Shown: positions 30,013-42,805 of the stretch, piece by piece | Layout: each line of letters starts with the position of its first letter | Numbering within the stretch: position 1 is the stretch's first letter | Source: Amphiura filiformis | Taxonomy: Eukaryota > Echinodermata > Ophiuroidea > Amphilepidida > Amphiuridae | Direction: 5' to 3' | Assembly: GCF_039555335.1 (NCBI RefSeq) | Contig: NC_092644.1 | Location: forward strand, 48,497,281 to 48,561,280 | Length of the DNA stretch: 64,000 bases | Notes under the pieces: model-generated | What the model was told of the DNA's origin: nothing | Databases searched by the model: none | Seen by the model: the letters and a program-made list of their open reading frames with translations, nothing else | Translations under genes and position numbers: made by a program

Positions 30013-31134
30013 AATAGAATTTTGTAAGCTGTAGGTGGATCCCTTCAACAATTATATGGTGTCAAATTGCTAAACCTCAGATGTTGCACTCGCCTGAAGT
30101 GAGCAGCAGTTGCTGTCTGTTATTGATCAGTAAAATTGTGCACTGACCAAGGTACTGACCAAGGTGTATTTCAAATTGCAGAGCATTAGATATGGTTGTT
30201 ATCCATTAAAGTGTGTCCTTTAAATGCTGCTGCAACTTTTCAAATCCCGCCTATTTTCTCAGAATCATTCAAATCTGGAGGATTTTTTCGATAAGACCAA
30301 GAAAAAAAATTGTTTGCTTTCCCTCAAATGAATTTTAACAATTGGGTCGATCGTTTTGGGTTTTTTTCTTTTCTTTTTTTTTAAATTACTAGCAAACTCT
30401 ACTGTTTTGATCAATTAAGGCTCAAAATATGAACAACCAGACACTTTTGGTGTCAAAATGAATCAACTAACATTACAAAACAACTAAAATGTTGAACACA
30501 AGCTCTAACATACATTTTTTTAAACTTCTTCAGAATGCAAAAAGAAAAAAAAAAAAAACTTTTTCAGGAATTTCCAAAAATACAGTCGGTATTCTTTTGT
30601 ACAGTAAAAAGAAGAAAAAAACACTTTTATGATTTCCAAAATTAGGGTCGGTCGGTTGAGGGCAAGCAAACATCTTTTTTTAGGCCTAAGCAAGGTATCA
30701 AACTGCAGCTTGCAAAATTCTCACATGTTTCTACCAATTTTACTATATTTGCTTACTTTACTTGCTTAGCTTGACTCAGAGGTTGACTTGTCCAGTCGAA
30801 CTCGAAGCGACTCTGTTATGCATACAGTTCCTAATGTCTTCTCTCTCTATCCCAGTTGATTAGCTGCTTAATGTAGCCCTTCTGTGGTTGTCCTCGTTAG
30901 CTCTTACCATGTGTAGGCTGCCACAGCAAAACTCTTGAAGCTGCCTCTTTTCACTTTTGGCACAGTGTCCAGCGAATCTCAGCCTTTTCATTTTCAGTTG
31001 TCCAGAGATAAGGGAGAGATTGAAGTACAGCTCCTTTTCTTTTTCTTCCTTTTTTTACTGTATTTCGTTTTCAAAATTATGACCTGTCAAAGATATGTGG
31101 ACTTTCTTCTTGTGTTAGGTCCATTTCCCTCATA
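30013..31134. other. Intergenic, no gene seen
   Basis: AT-rich, with long A and T runs (30,297-30,310, 30,355-30,385, 30,541-30,560). No supported feature. Confidence 0.5.
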
Positions 31135-31323
31135 GGACTATTCCAGTTGAAATCCAAACACCCCCTATATGGAAGACACAACCTTAATCTTCCCCACAGG
31201 GAGTGTATATTTCAAATGAGGTTACTTGATTGGGCGACTGTGTTTGAATTCTACATTCCCTGTTTGGGACATTAAGGTTATGGCCTTCCATAGGGGTGTA
31301 TGGATTATAACTGGAATAGCCCA
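31135..31323. mobile_element. MITE-1, full copy
   Basis: GGACTATTCCAGTTGAAATC at the left, ATAACTGGAATAGCCC at the right, with the family blocks in between. Confidence 0.88.
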
Positions 31324-31660
31324 TTAATAATTACCTACCTATAATCTTCAGCACTACCAACTAATATCAGCACTCCCAACTTGTGTATTGTATTGTATCT
31401 ATTGTAGTATAGTAGTACCAATAAAGTAAATAAAGTGAGAACTGTTATATTTCTATATTTTTAATTACATGCTGTAACATACGTGTATAAAACATATATA
31501 TTTGCATTCCATGGTGTAATGACATATTTAATCTTTCAAAAAGCGAGGTATGAAGTTACTGGATTAGGGCCAGGCCATTTTGTTTGGGCAAAGGTAGGTT
31601 ATTATGTGAGTAACACAACACTGTGTCCTCTCTTTTGTACATGAAGCAAGTAACACAGAT

Positions 31661-31935
31661 TTAAAGGCCCATTCAGTGATTTCCTCATTCAGAAAATCAT
31701 CAAAATTCAGCTTCTTGCGCCTTTATTAGTAGTATAGATGTGCTAAAATAGCCTGTCAGTGGTTGAGCCGACAAAAGACAAAATAGGACATTTTACATGA
31801 AAATGTAATTTTTTGACTCTAGTAGAGAAATTAGCCCCATGTATTTAAATGGGGCTTTAAACTTTGTCAATACTGATTTTGTACTCAATTCTAATTGTTT
31901 TACACTTTCGCTGGGATCACTGAATGGGCCTTTAA
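31661..31935. mobile_element. TTAA-flanked MITE (AGGCCCATTCAGTGA family), copy 1
   Basis: TTAA then AGGCCCATTCAGTGAT at the left, GATCACTGAATGGGCCT then TTAA at the right. A related copy lies at 46,320-46,696. Confidence 0.8.
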
Positions 31936-32556
31936 TATTATATCAAGATCAATACATTTTGTATTTATCTGTCATGATATTAGAATACTCATGATTTGCT
32001 TGATGATTTACGACACAGAGGAAAAACTTGGGTTACTCAATGAGTAACCCAAGTAATACTCATGTTACCTACCTTTGTCCCAAAACTGTGAGATGGCCTA
32101 TTACGTTTTATTATGGGGATATATAGAAGGCTGTAAAAAGCTGCCTACTGAATGTTCCCCTTTTTTTGAAGGGAAGAAACTCATGAAAAATAGTATTAAA
32201 AATGAAATTTTGACCCTGCCTGGATCCTTAATTAATGAAAATCTACATTTTTATCTTATCTTGTATTTTTGTTGGTATTGTGTGTAAATATAACACTTGG
32301 ATGTAAATCGTATCTATCATGGGAATATTATTATCCAAATATGTAAGCTTTTTGTCAGTATATCAGACAGAAATCATCTGAAACAGGCTGAATTTTGTAC
32401 GTCAGTGGTACATATTTATCAAATCATTTTTGACAAAATGTTATCACTTTTGAATCAAATTTAGAGGGTGCTACCGGATTTTGGATTTTTGCATGAACTT
32501 TGTTCAAAAGTGATACAATTTTGCATGAGGTATTTTTTCACTTAACTGAACAAAAT
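31936..32556. other. Intergenic, no gene seen
   Basis: Contains a near-perfect 29-bp palindrome at 32,026-32,054 (arm ACTTGGGTTACTCA). Otherwise nothing supported. Confidence 0.5.
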
Positions 32557-32830
32557 GGGTTATTCCATTCAAAGTCCACACTAACCCTGTGGAAGATTTA
32601 AAATATGTTGCACATGGGGAGTATGAATTTCAAATGGAATGAGCACATTAGGCAGCTCCAATTAAATTTCATACACTCTTTGAGAAAGATTCAACCTGAA
32701 TCATCCACAGAGGGAGGGTGAGTTTCAAATGGATCTGCCTAATGTTGTTCATTCCATTTGAAATGCATACTCCCCAGTGGAACATATTTCCAAAATCTTC
32801 CACAGGGTTAGTGTGGATTTTGAAGGGAAT
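32557..32830. mobile_element. Palindromic MITE related to MITE-1
   Basis: GGGTTATTCCATTCAAAGTC and CACACTAACCCTGTGGAAGA at the left are mirrored by TCTTCCACAGGGTTAGTGTG and GATTTTGAAGGGAATAA at the right. The core ATGAATTTCAAATGGA is like MITE-1 but the element is longer (about 274 bp). Confidence 0.75.
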
Positions 32831-33367
32831 AAAAACTTTAAATTTTCTAGGAATTGGTGACCTGAATTACAATTGTACAGATTCTAGTGATTAAAAAATA
32901 TGTTTGAACACTGGGCCACTATACCTTCATTTTGGTTTATTATGATTGCCACATATTTTCATTCAATTTGTCAGCAATGGTAAGTGCATTGTGGTACTTA
33001 GAAAAGAAGTAAATGTAACCACTTAAGTTTCCAGATATTGTCAAATTGCCTTAATGAATCATTTGTAATTTCCATGTAATTTGTTGCTTTTGAAGCATAA
33101 TTTACTGAATCAGTTCATTTACACAAAATATTTTGTGTAAATGAATTGATTTTGCACACATTATATGCTGTTTGAATTTTAATTAGTGGTGTTAAAAATG
33201 AACTGTACAAGGTATTTTATGTGGAATATTAAGTGTATTTTGACCATTGCCAGATTTTGTATATTAAATAGAAATAAAATTATCAAAGTTTTACGTAAAA
33301 TAAAACCTTGTCTTGTATCTGATCATGATTTGGCTTGCCATACTCATACTTATGGAGGGGCACTGTT
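32831..33367. other. Intergenic, no gene seen
   Basis: Contains a perfect 32-bp palindrome at 33,114-33,145 (half-site TTCATTTACACAAAAT). No gene supported. Confidence 0.5.
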
Positions 33368-33642
33368 GGGAGACACACAGTGGCGTGAGGTAGCTCAAGG
33401 TTGTGAGTTCAAATCCCCATGGTATTAATGTGTTGTACACTTAGGCAAGGTTCTTCACCCCTATTGCCTCTCCCCACCCAGGTGTACAAATGGGTAGTAC
33501 CAGCTTTTTTCAACGCCGGGAAGATAACAGACTTGTTGTGGAGGCGGTGTAGCGATTCAGCAACTGGTCCAATCACTTTAGAAAGAGATGAACACTCCAT
33601 CCTGTGAACACAGGTTCATCCCCTTTACCTTTACCTTAACTG
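33368..33642 (+). mobile_element. tRNA-derived SINE
   Basis: The tRNA-like head has GGCGTGAGGTAGCTCAAGG and GAGTTCAAATCCCC (box B). The body includes CACTTAGGCAAGGTTCTTCA, TTGCCTCTCCCCACCCAGG and ACAAATGGGTAGTACC. The tail is CCTTTACCTTTACC. The body type is common in deuterostome SINEs. Confidence 0.8.
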
Positions 33643-35198
33643 ATACTTATCTCCCTGGACGTCTTCTGAGATGCAGATCTTGCTCAGTTCCTTCGTATTG
33701 TGATGCCCGAACAGTGAACGAGAAGCGAGGTGTGACACGCTGAGGGTTTTCTTCCCACCACCTCAAAATAGACAGTAGCACCTCAGGTTGCTTATGGGTA
33801 AGGTAGTTGCAGATTTTCTATGTAGGAGCTTATATGCCTATATTGCTATCCTGACCAAAGCCCACTTTCAGTACAACTTTAATAAAGTACAAGTTGATCG
33901 TGTTTTTAGATGTAGCAGGGAGATTCACTTACATATAATAGACAGACTTGAGAGAGACATGACAAACAGGCAGATGAGGGATGCCGGGAATGGACAGGAA
34001 GAGAGACAAGCAACAAGTTGTACAAATTGAGGGGCAAGAGAGAGAGAGAGAGCAACTGAGCTTTGTTATGTGATTGCGTGTGTAAGGTGTGCGTGCGATA
34101 TAGTTGCTTGGAAGATAATAATTTAACATCCATTGTTGGAAAAGTGCCTTAATGACATGACCCCTTGTCCTTACTCAACATACTCGAATGAATTGGCAGT
34201 ATTTCCAGCAGAGATATAATTTTCAAGAAAAATTCAAGATATACTGAAATAAAAGATAATTGAAATTGTGAAATAGTTTTGTACTTTCTGAAATTGTATT
34301 AAAAATAAAATAGCTAATTTCATCGGTTACAATGTCAACTTTATTCTTTGGCTACCAAAAAGGAATGTTACCTTGGCTGAATGCTCAGTCTCCAGAGTGA
34401 TATGCAGGAAACGGGCAAACAATTCTGCTGATGATCCTGCTGCATTTCTCCTACCTTGATTACCATAGTCTAGTTCAGCCATAATTTTTGCTTAATTACA
34501 TCAAAATAGCCAGAATACTTAATTACAGTTGACGTTTGTTTTCCCCCGTACGTCATTAATCAACTTATTTCATCCTCTAAACAATAGTAACAATCACACT
34601 GATGAACGTGAGAATAAAAAAAAAATATATAGGCCTAATGAAAGGTATTCATTAATCATACATGCACGTTCCGTATTCATTAATCACGTTCTCTCTTCTT
34701 TTTTTTCTTTTTTTTTTGCCTTATAAAGTACTTTTTGGATTATGCCGTGTTCGTAAAAACAAAGAAATACGGGACTGGGAAACCGGTATTTTATGGACAT
34801 GATGAAATTCGCAATTTGACTATTCATCCTGTTTTCTATCATATCCTGTTTTCGCCCAAAAAAAGGAAATTTAACAAAAATTTCTCTCGATGGCTAATCC
34901 GAGGTCGGTAAGGGTTTGCGCATAATGCTGACATGTGGTCCTGAATAATGGGTCTTTTCTATACGAGTCTCGCTTCAACTCCATCATTCTTGCAGCGCTA
35001 TAATTGAAATTATTTTTCAGGGAGAGCATGCCGCCTTTGGTTCAATCTCCTTTGGTGACGACTTGCTGGGGCATTGACCTGGAATACGAATGTGGATTTA
35101 TTGGAGACATCTGCATATAAATTCAGATTTCCCTTCTCCCTACGGTACATTTAAAATTACTTAAATGATCCACGAGCACCGACGAAAACACTTAAAAG
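33643..35198. other. Intergenic, no gene seen
   Basis: A GA microsatellite lies at 34,037-34,053. Nothing else supported. Confidence 0.45.
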
Positions 35199-35555
35199 GG
35201 CATTTCGTGATCCACAGCATCATCCCCCCCCCCTTTCTCAAAAAAAGTTGAGATTTTATACCACTGAAAACCTCTTGCTACATAATGTTTATTTACAAAA
35301 AATTTCTTGCAGATTAATTCATTTTGCAAAAATATCGTGAAATTTGAATTTCGTTCTGGTATACCAGAACGAAATTACAACGTATTGTCTATGGAGCAGT
35401 GTAATAGGCCTACACATAATCATGCATAACTCGCAAACGCAAAATCGGAATCAACTGAAATTTTGGGAATAAGCTTTTTTCGTGGATATGGATATCTACT
35501 GAAAAATGTCATAAAAAGAGGATGCTAGCCTAGGATCACGAAATCCTCCTTTAAG
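35199..35555. mobile_element. Palindrome-centred MITE, copy 2 (inverted)
   Basis: Same family as 7,112-7,459 in the opposite orientation: ATTTCGTGATCCACAGC at the left, GGATCACGAAAT at the right, and a perfect 30-bp palindrome at 35,347-35,376 (half-site AATTTCGTTCTGGTA). Confidence 0.78.
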
Positions 35556-35635
35556 GGTACATGCCCATGAGTTTCATTCAGGGGCGTGTTTGTAAAACGG
35601 CACAGCGCATTAGTAAAAAGAATAAAAAATACTAA

Positions 35636-35704
35636 AATTTTCACCGGGGTTCGAACCACTGCCAATTTCACTGAATGCTAAAGATGCCTATGCTGTGCCA
35701 CGGT
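35636..35704 (-). tRNA. tRNA-like sequence, probably not a functional tRNA
   Basis: On the minus strand: TCACCG at the 5' end pairs with CGGTGA at the 3' end, a box-A-like TGGCACAGCATAGG follows, and a box-B-like GGTTCGAACCC. The anticodon arm and T stem do not fold well, so this is more likely a tRNA pseudogene or SINE head than a working gene. Confidence 0.4.
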
Positions 35705-36259
35705 GACTGTGGTTAACATTCGGCGATTTTCAAAGATATACATATCAACACGTTTCTAGTGTATTGAAAATCATTTTGATTTTGATTTTGGTAGGAATAC
35801 GGTCATAGAAAGACATATGACTCTACTTGTCTGTTTGTTTTTCATTTAATACAAATTAATTTTGATGAATTGAACTGGTACAACTCTTAGCACTCGTGAT
35901 AATCGACGATTAATTTAGTAATAATAAAATGAAAACGCTGGGTCATTCACGAAGTCATTTGTAATTTATGTCAAAACCTGGGGAGGACCACACACATCCG
36001 TGCTGCATGTATACATGGTATACGTGCTCAATCGATACTCAATGATCCAGACAATAGCGTTTGAATATACCGCCCTGCTTGACACATCTTGTCACTTGCG
36101 GGAAGATATACTATAGGCCTACCCTAATAGCTTACAATAGATACCCCACCGTAAATAGCTCTGTTCGTTATCTCGCTGTGCTAGTTTATACACGCAGCGT
36201 ACGGACTTTTGAACCATATTTTGTTCAAAAATGATAGGAAGGGACTGTTTTCAGCTAAA
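35705..36259. other. Intergenic, no feature seen
   Basis: Unique-looking sequence upstream of the possible exon at 36,260. No promoter element can be named with confidence. Confidence 0.4.
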
Positions 36260-36309
36260 ATGTTGGTTATCAGCAGATGCTTAATGATACCGGGAAGTGT
36301 TGCAGAAAG
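36260..36309 (+). CDS. Candidate upstream first exon of the Lhx6/8 gene
   Basis: ATG opens a frame MLVISRCLMIPGSVAE plus AG, followed by a strong donor GTAAGC. The start resembles vertebrate LHX8 (MQILSRCQGLMS, from memory): Met, hydrophobics and SRC in the same places. It ends phase 2. An AG at 44,839-44,840 would continue it in frame into YAPYSKNF of the main first exon. That acceptor has a weak pyrimidine tract and the exon is short, so this is a hypothesis only. Confidence 0.3.
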
Positions 36310-37529
36310 GTAAGCGTACTCTTTATTTATTCAAAATATGTATATCAATAAATTTAAATTTGAAATCCAAAAAGTAAATGTCAGGTCAAAATTCTCACCT
36401 TAGAATTATTGTGAAATAAAATCAAACCAAATTTAGGCTCCGCAAACAACGTCCAATTATTCCCATTGGTGTTTGCTACACGTGCATATAATAAATTATG
36501 ATTTGGGGCTAATTTGAGAAGAGTTAATGCCTCGAGTTTCAAAATACGCCGAGTGATGTTTTTTGATCAAAAACATCGACAATTCAAGACTCTGTAAAAA
36601 CAAATCAAGAATTTTCTGGGATAATTGCAACTAAGTGCAGTGAAAGTTATGATCTAAGCTACCAGATGCATCATTAATTTCCTGACTATGATATTTAGTT
36701 GTGGGAAAAGATTACTTTAATGTTTTGGCGGGATTATTTCCCGCCAAAAATTTCAACCAAAAAGAGCATGTAGCCTTAAGTGCTCCATCCTTCTCATAAG
36801 ATGATGTGACTTCTGACGTCAATGCCTGACAGTATGCGCACGCATCATCACAATTTCCATTGTTTTTTGCCTGGCAGTATGCGCGCGCATCATATTTTGT
36901 TCAGGGCTCGTGTTTTTAAAACTCCCGCCACATCACAATAAGACTATTAAACAGTGTAGTGGTTGCATGGGGTTCATTCAAGCATAAAGATGATACCAGT
37001 CCCTTGCCTTTGTTGATAAACATTGAGGTCACCTCATCTATACGAATACCTGTACACATATACCGCATCGCAATCAGTTTCGTGAAGAGTAGGGTGTGAA
37101 CCCCTGATTATCACATCGTTCCGGTTGGAGTTGTTTAGGCTAGAAAACGTATTATGCCAAATCAGTGCAAAGTAGTTTAGCTGTGAATACTATTGATAGT
37201 TTAAGGAAAACTTTATAGATAATCATTTAGCGATTTCATATTGTGTACAAACAAAATGTGCATGAGGAAAAAGTCTTTAAAAAATTGCCTAGGCGTAAAA
37301 ATGTCATTTTTCTAGATTTCTGAAACAAAACATAACGAAGTGCGGTAAAAGTGCTCCCACTTAGGATCATAGGAACCGAATTGAAATACATGATGTCATT
37401 GTAGATTTATCTTCCTCTATTTTTTTCACTTTCCTTTTCTTTTTCTTTCTTTTTCCTTTAATATCTATTTCTTTCATTCTTTCCTTTTCCAAATTGTTCA
37501 CTTCAACTGGTGTGGCAGGTCAAGATTTA
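36310..37529. other. Upstream region of the Lhx6/8 gene, no gene seen
   Basis: Contains two CTG(A/G)CAGTATGCGC(A/G)CGCATCAT repeats (36,827-36,849 and 36,871-36,894) and a pyrimidine-rich stretch at 37,420-37,490. No coding content supported. Confidence 0.4.
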
Positions 37530-37894
37530 GACTTCTCCGAATCTCCATAGTCCACATGCCCATTATGCATACTATTTAGCTTATACAATTGATAGATTTT
37601 CACTTATCTTCTCAGTCACCGTACTCCCTCTGTTTGTTACCTTCCCAAGTGATATTTTTACTCGTGCTTTCGCGATCAATCAGAATTGTTCAATAAGTGA
37701 GCCCTCATTATAATTATGCCAAGAAGATAAGTTGTATTCAATATCATACCTACACTTCACTTTTACTGTCACTAATTATTATAATAAATTCATTTTACCT
37801 TGACAATTGTATAACCTTTTTATGACCATTTATTGTGCGTTCTTCATAATTAATAACATATTTTTATTTATCAAAAATCGACTATGGCATAGTC
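37530..37894. mobile_element. Dispersed element ending in GACTATGGCATAGTC, copy 1
   Basis: Its reverse complement matches 50,771-51,235. Shared blocks include TGATAGATTTTCAC, ACTCCCTCTGTTTGTTA, TTTTACTGTCACTAAT and TTTATCAAAAATCGACTATG. A TA flanks the left end; the right flank is TG, slightly decayed. Confidence 0.65.
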
Positions 37895-40800
37895 TGGTCA
37901 AGATATTACTGTTTTAGCCAAATGAAATAGCATCGTGTTAATGCACTTTTTTCGATTTACATCGATTAGGCCATGAGGATTTGACTCTGTTATTAAATCA
38001 ATTATTGCCATTTAGTGTTATCAATTACTGAGAAATTACGATTGACGGGTCAAAAGTACATCAACCCTAGACATAAATTAATTCAACGTTTTGGCATTAG
38101 GCCTATAATTATATAGTTCACATTAATACACGGTCAAGTGGTCAAAGCAATGAATGATATATTTTTTAAAGCAAGGCCCTTCTGAGGTAATGAATGTTAA
38201 CTTCGTTAACATTTTAACATTTGAAAGTATCAATGTGATATGACATAATTATGCATGATGATTGGAATTTATCGTAATTATGAAAAATATACATTAAAAT
38301 ATCCCAAATTTTAAAAATTTAAGAAAACCATTTCTAGATTTGTGTCTTTAGAACACAAATATGTAATTTTCATCAATTTTAATATTTAGGGTGAGTTGTT
38401 ATGGCGCTTTTCTCAAAAACTGCTCATTTTTGCAGAAATCTGCCGTGCTAGTTAGATTCCTTGTGTCATTTCCTTTCTGAAAATGTATACTTTCATGTAC
38501 TTATCATCTTTACTTTTAAAGATACAAAAACAATGTCTATAATCGGATCCTGCGTGCCCCCTTAATTAAGGCAAAAAAACTTACTTCCTTTTGTCGTGGT
38601 GGGCCATGTAATGGTTAGAAATGTGACAAGAGACAGACAGACAGACAGAGACAGAATGCTGGAAAGAAGAGAGTCGGAAAAGGGCACTGGATACGCTGGA
38701 TGGACAGAAGAGGGAAATCAACGTGCGCTAAGTATACGTATCAGGCGTGCTATCTACTGAAGATAGTAAATCTATTTATTGTAGCCAATGGTATGTAAAC
38801 AGAGCAACAAACACAAAATATGTAGACCCCCTCCCCTTGTTTGCTTTGCATTGAATACCACTAAAGATTTATTTTCGAAATTCGCAATTTCTCAGCTCCC
38901 CTTCCACCACACGGGGATTTTAATCAATCGAGATGCATTAAGTAAAGACGAGAAGTCTGCCTTGTCTACCTAAGGCAGACAAATGGTACCATATCCAGAG
39001 GAAATCATTCATCAAAGCAAATAAACTCGCATTCTTAACAACTGATATCCAATTTATGCTCACTAATATTTGTATAATATGCACTATTGACTGTCTGTTT
39101 AATGTGTTAAGTGAAAGTCCATTTCAATCAAAATAGGTGATACCCATTAACATCGAAAACATGACATTTTCAAAATCGATGTATGGGTGGCACTAAGTGA
39201 GTGACAGGGTTGTTGCGTGAATTAATTGATCAATCGGATTGGAATGCCCGGCCTTATTTTCCATTTTATAATCATGATTTTATTTGAATATGTGAATAAA
39301 AAATTGGAAAAATATGAATGTAAAATTTATGTTAGAATTTTGTTGATTGCTCATTGCGCTGCATGCTAAGAGACAAAACATGTGTTTCGATTTATGCCTG
39401 ATTTTCTTGTGACTTCGACGCGAAAGGTAGACGTCAGGAAGAACAAACTGATATGTTTCAATTTCGTAAAATTAAAGTAATTAATGCTCAAAAAAGATGA
39501 AATGAAAATAAAATATATATACAAACAAAAACAAAACAAACAAAAAACAGAAATCTGCTCAAATTAAAGGTACTTTGTAATTATAGTGTAACACAAGTTC
39601 GTACATAAATCACGAAAGTATATCATATGGCTATACCTGCGCATTGAAACCTAACAAATGTGAGAATTATGATTCCCATGAAAGTGACAACAATAATCGG
39701 TGCGAGTATAAAAGTCGCGAGGCTTCCTAGCTGTGTGTTACGGGCTTCTTTCCCATCATCTATCTTCTGAGTATAAGCCTTGAGAAAATGATCAAATGTG
39801 TTTTTCCCACGAATACTCTTCAGGTAAGAACGCGTGCATTACGTGTAATTGCTCCGCTCCATGCATACTGCACGCACCGTGTGTCAGTGAAGTAGTCTTA
39901 CCTGATCTTGGTGCTTCATTGATGAGCAACTTTGGGTTAATTAGTCGTTTCTTTCCATCTGCATAAAACGAGGGAAAACACTTACATAAAAGAAAATTAC
40001 CTCCGTCTATAAGCTTCTAGACCCAGGCCTAACAACTCTTTACTATGATTTAATTCAAGTCCATTTGAATAGATAACGCTGAATTATGATGAAATCGTAA
40101 ACTACCTTTTCTACAAAGAAGTCTTAGTCTTACCACACCCTGCATCTTCGTTGTTGAACAAACTTTTTATGATACTTCTGAATATATTTAATTGCTTTGC
40201 TTTGTTTTTGATTTTTAACTTCCAAGGATTTAGTTTTTTTAACACTATAAATAATTTATGAAATAAATAGTAAAATACATGAAAATGTGCAAACAATATA
40301 TATCTTTCATTTACTTGACTCAGACGGAGTTTGAGGGAGTATGGAGAGGGATAGAGGAGAGGCGATACAGAAAGGTGAAATAGAGGAGAGGATAAGGATA
40401 AATGGAGAAATAGGAAGCGAAAACGAGAGAAATGAGCAGTGGCACATGCATGCAAATAATAATTAGGCTATTCTAAAAACCCTTCATGATACACACTTCG
40501 TGAAGCAATAACACATCCCATATGTCAAACTCACGTGAACATGATGGACGTAAGCCAATGCTGTTTAACAAGAAATAAATCGATCCACAATATGTTTTAC
40601 ATGAAAATTGTCATTTTTATGGTAGAAAATACGGAAAGAGGAGCTATGCATGGGCTAATTTACAAAGTATTGCTTCGGAAAGTATCCTCGGGTGGTTTTA
40701 TTTCAGGCTTTTATGAAAAGTCCAAATTTCCGCACTTTTATTTTTCAGCCCGTTTTAGCTCATTTTGGGACATCCCACAAATTTAATAATTTCAGGGTGC

Positions 40801-41237
40801 TTTTTTTCACCAATTTCAGGTTTCATGAATCCAGACGAAGAGTGACATCTGTGTAATATCGATTGAGCTACCTGATATATGATTTTATCCCTTTTGTAGT
40901 TTTGTGCACATTGCCTCTCAAAAATAGCAATCCTCACTTAACCTGTGACGCAGTTGCAAAGTTGAAGTGCGCCTTGGTATTTGATGGCGCGTGCAATCTC
41001 GGCAGGTGACATTTTCCAGAATCAAATCAAACAAAGGCACTTCTGCACCAAGTCTTGGATCGATAAACTGCTGATCAAAAGTCAAGTTTTTTGTCAGTTG
41101 AAGATGTTGACCCTTAAAATTGGAAGTGTGTAATCTGTTACAGATCCGTAAACATAAGTGACATGTGGTTCAAAAACGGATGTTTATGTTACGATTTAGC
41201 GCTTTCCGTGCTACTGAACATTAACATCTAAACCATA
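37895..41237. other. Upstream region of the Lhx6/8 gene, no gene seen
   Basis: Mostly unique-looking AT-rich DNA. Visible are a (ACAG)n run at 38,632-38,655, the hairpin-like CTATCTACTGAAGATAG at 38,750-38,766, and a purine-rich stretch at 40,325-40,438. Regulatory elements may lie here but none can be named. Confidence 0.4.
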
Positions 41238-41620
41238 TTAAGGGTTTACGATGTATTGTTGGTCGAAGCAGCAAAAAAAAAGTAGTTCACAGCATCTTGC
41301 GAATGGTAGTGAGCTTTAGCAAAAATTGCATTGCTCAATTCATAGCGAGCGTGTAGAAGAATTAAAATATCACAGATATACTTTTTTAGGTCCTGTGGTT
41401 CTTGAGTTATGTTGTAAAGAGGACTGAAACATCAACACTTTTGTAAAACGTACATAACTCATTAACAACAATAAATTAAGCAAGTTTTCAAAGTATATGA
41501 TTTGTAGAATGAACTTTTGCAAAACACCAAAGTGTTATTTTTCAATAATATATTGATTCAAATAATGAAAATCGATTTTTTTTTTGCTGCTTCGACCAAC
41601 AATAACTCGTATACCCTTAA
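41238..41620. mobile_element. TTAA-flanked TIR element
   Basis: TTAAGGGTTTACGATGTATTG and TTGGTCGAAGCAGC at the left are mirrored by GCTGCTTCGACCAA and CAATAACTCGTATACCCTTAA at the right. The inside has GTGGTTCTTGAGTTATG and a mirrored partner. A relative lies at 23,390-23,660. Confidence 0.8.
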
Positions 41621-42044
41621 ACATGTGTTTAAAAAATTCAAGAAATAAAAGTATGTTTACATCCTAGGACTCCTAAGATGTAAGGTAGGACGGTTCCATT
41701 TCTGTTCAATTCAGCTTGGCCATGGAGGTCCAGCAGAATTGAGTTTTAAGCTGTTTTAATAATATTTTCAAATTCACAGGCGAGCAAAACTCTGGACTAC
41801 TTATTAGTTCTTATTATTTTTTCAATATTCAATGTTGAGTCTCTGTGAGTTACTTGATGAACACGTAAAAGATCTGCATTATTACATGTATAAATGAAAA
41901 CGCTTATTTAGAGCCAATATTGCTCTTTTTTCATAGATATTCACACAAATGTTTAATTGAGAACCGAATAAGCATGATAAGTTAGGTAAGATTCTTGTAG
42001 AGGAATTTAACCTTTTTGAACATAAATGATGTGTTTTCAGTATC
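41621..42044. other. Upstream region, no feature seen
   Basis: No gene or repeat border recognised. Confidence 0.45.
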
Positions 42045-42325
42045 CCCAGCAAACACGAAAATGCTCATACGCATGTTTATTCAAAACGTTTTAATAACAT
42101 TTAAATGTCAGGTTATATACATATTATGGAAACGTTTTGAAAACGTTATTATAAAATATTTTGGGCAAACATTTTTGCAAAATATTTTGTCAATAGTTAT
42201 AGTAACATTCTGTTATAGAATGTTTTGCATCACGTTTTCAAAATGTTTTATGAATGTTATTTAAGCGTTTTTATACCCTTTATATAACTCGACATTTAAA
42301 CCTCTTTTGAAAAACATTATGTGTG
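42045..42325. mobile_element. CCCAGCAAACAC-family MITE copy
   Basis: Left end CCCAGCAAACACG, with inner AAACGTTTT-type repeats and TATAACTCGACATTTAAACC. The right end is degraded. Confidence 0.6.
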
Positions 42326-42659
42326 TGGTCCAAGTTGTTATTATTTTTGTTATTGTTATTGTTGACGTCATGTTTTTCTTGTTTGCAATATTATTGTTTT
42401 TAATTTGGGCCTCTCATCTCTTGCCTCTGTATAATGTGTCTGCAGGTCACACCCACACCCTGAAATTGGTATGCAATACCAGGAACCTGCCGAATGTCCG
42501 GGCCGAATGTGTGCAAAACCATTCTTGCTGATTCGGTCGTTCGACAAAGACTTCGTCAATTTAATTCGGCGTCAATTTAATAATTTTTCGGTCCGACATC
42601 TTCTCTGGTCCGACATACAGAAATTCCAGTGACATAATGGGTAATAATGGGAGCACTGG

Positions 42660-42795
42660 TACAAGACACTGATTCATGCACTTATTCGTAGGCCTAAAAT
42701 TCAATGTCCACATCAACTGAAATTTTGGAAATAAGCTTATTTTTTTGTGGATTTGAACCATACCCGAAAAATAGGATGAAAATCAGGAAATGTCC
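42660..42795. repeat. Fragment of the palindrome-centred MITE
   Basis: TCAACTGAAATTTTGG(A)AATAAGCTT followed by GTGGAT matches one half of 35,199-35,555. No termini. Confidence 0.5.
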
Positions 42796-42805
42796 CTTTA
42801 TTTGT

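Noticed and set aside
40111-40455. 114-residue minus-strand frame
   Set aside because: It is a low-complexity product of a purine/pyrimidine-rich stretch (SLSLSSPLFHLS) with no domain or splice support.
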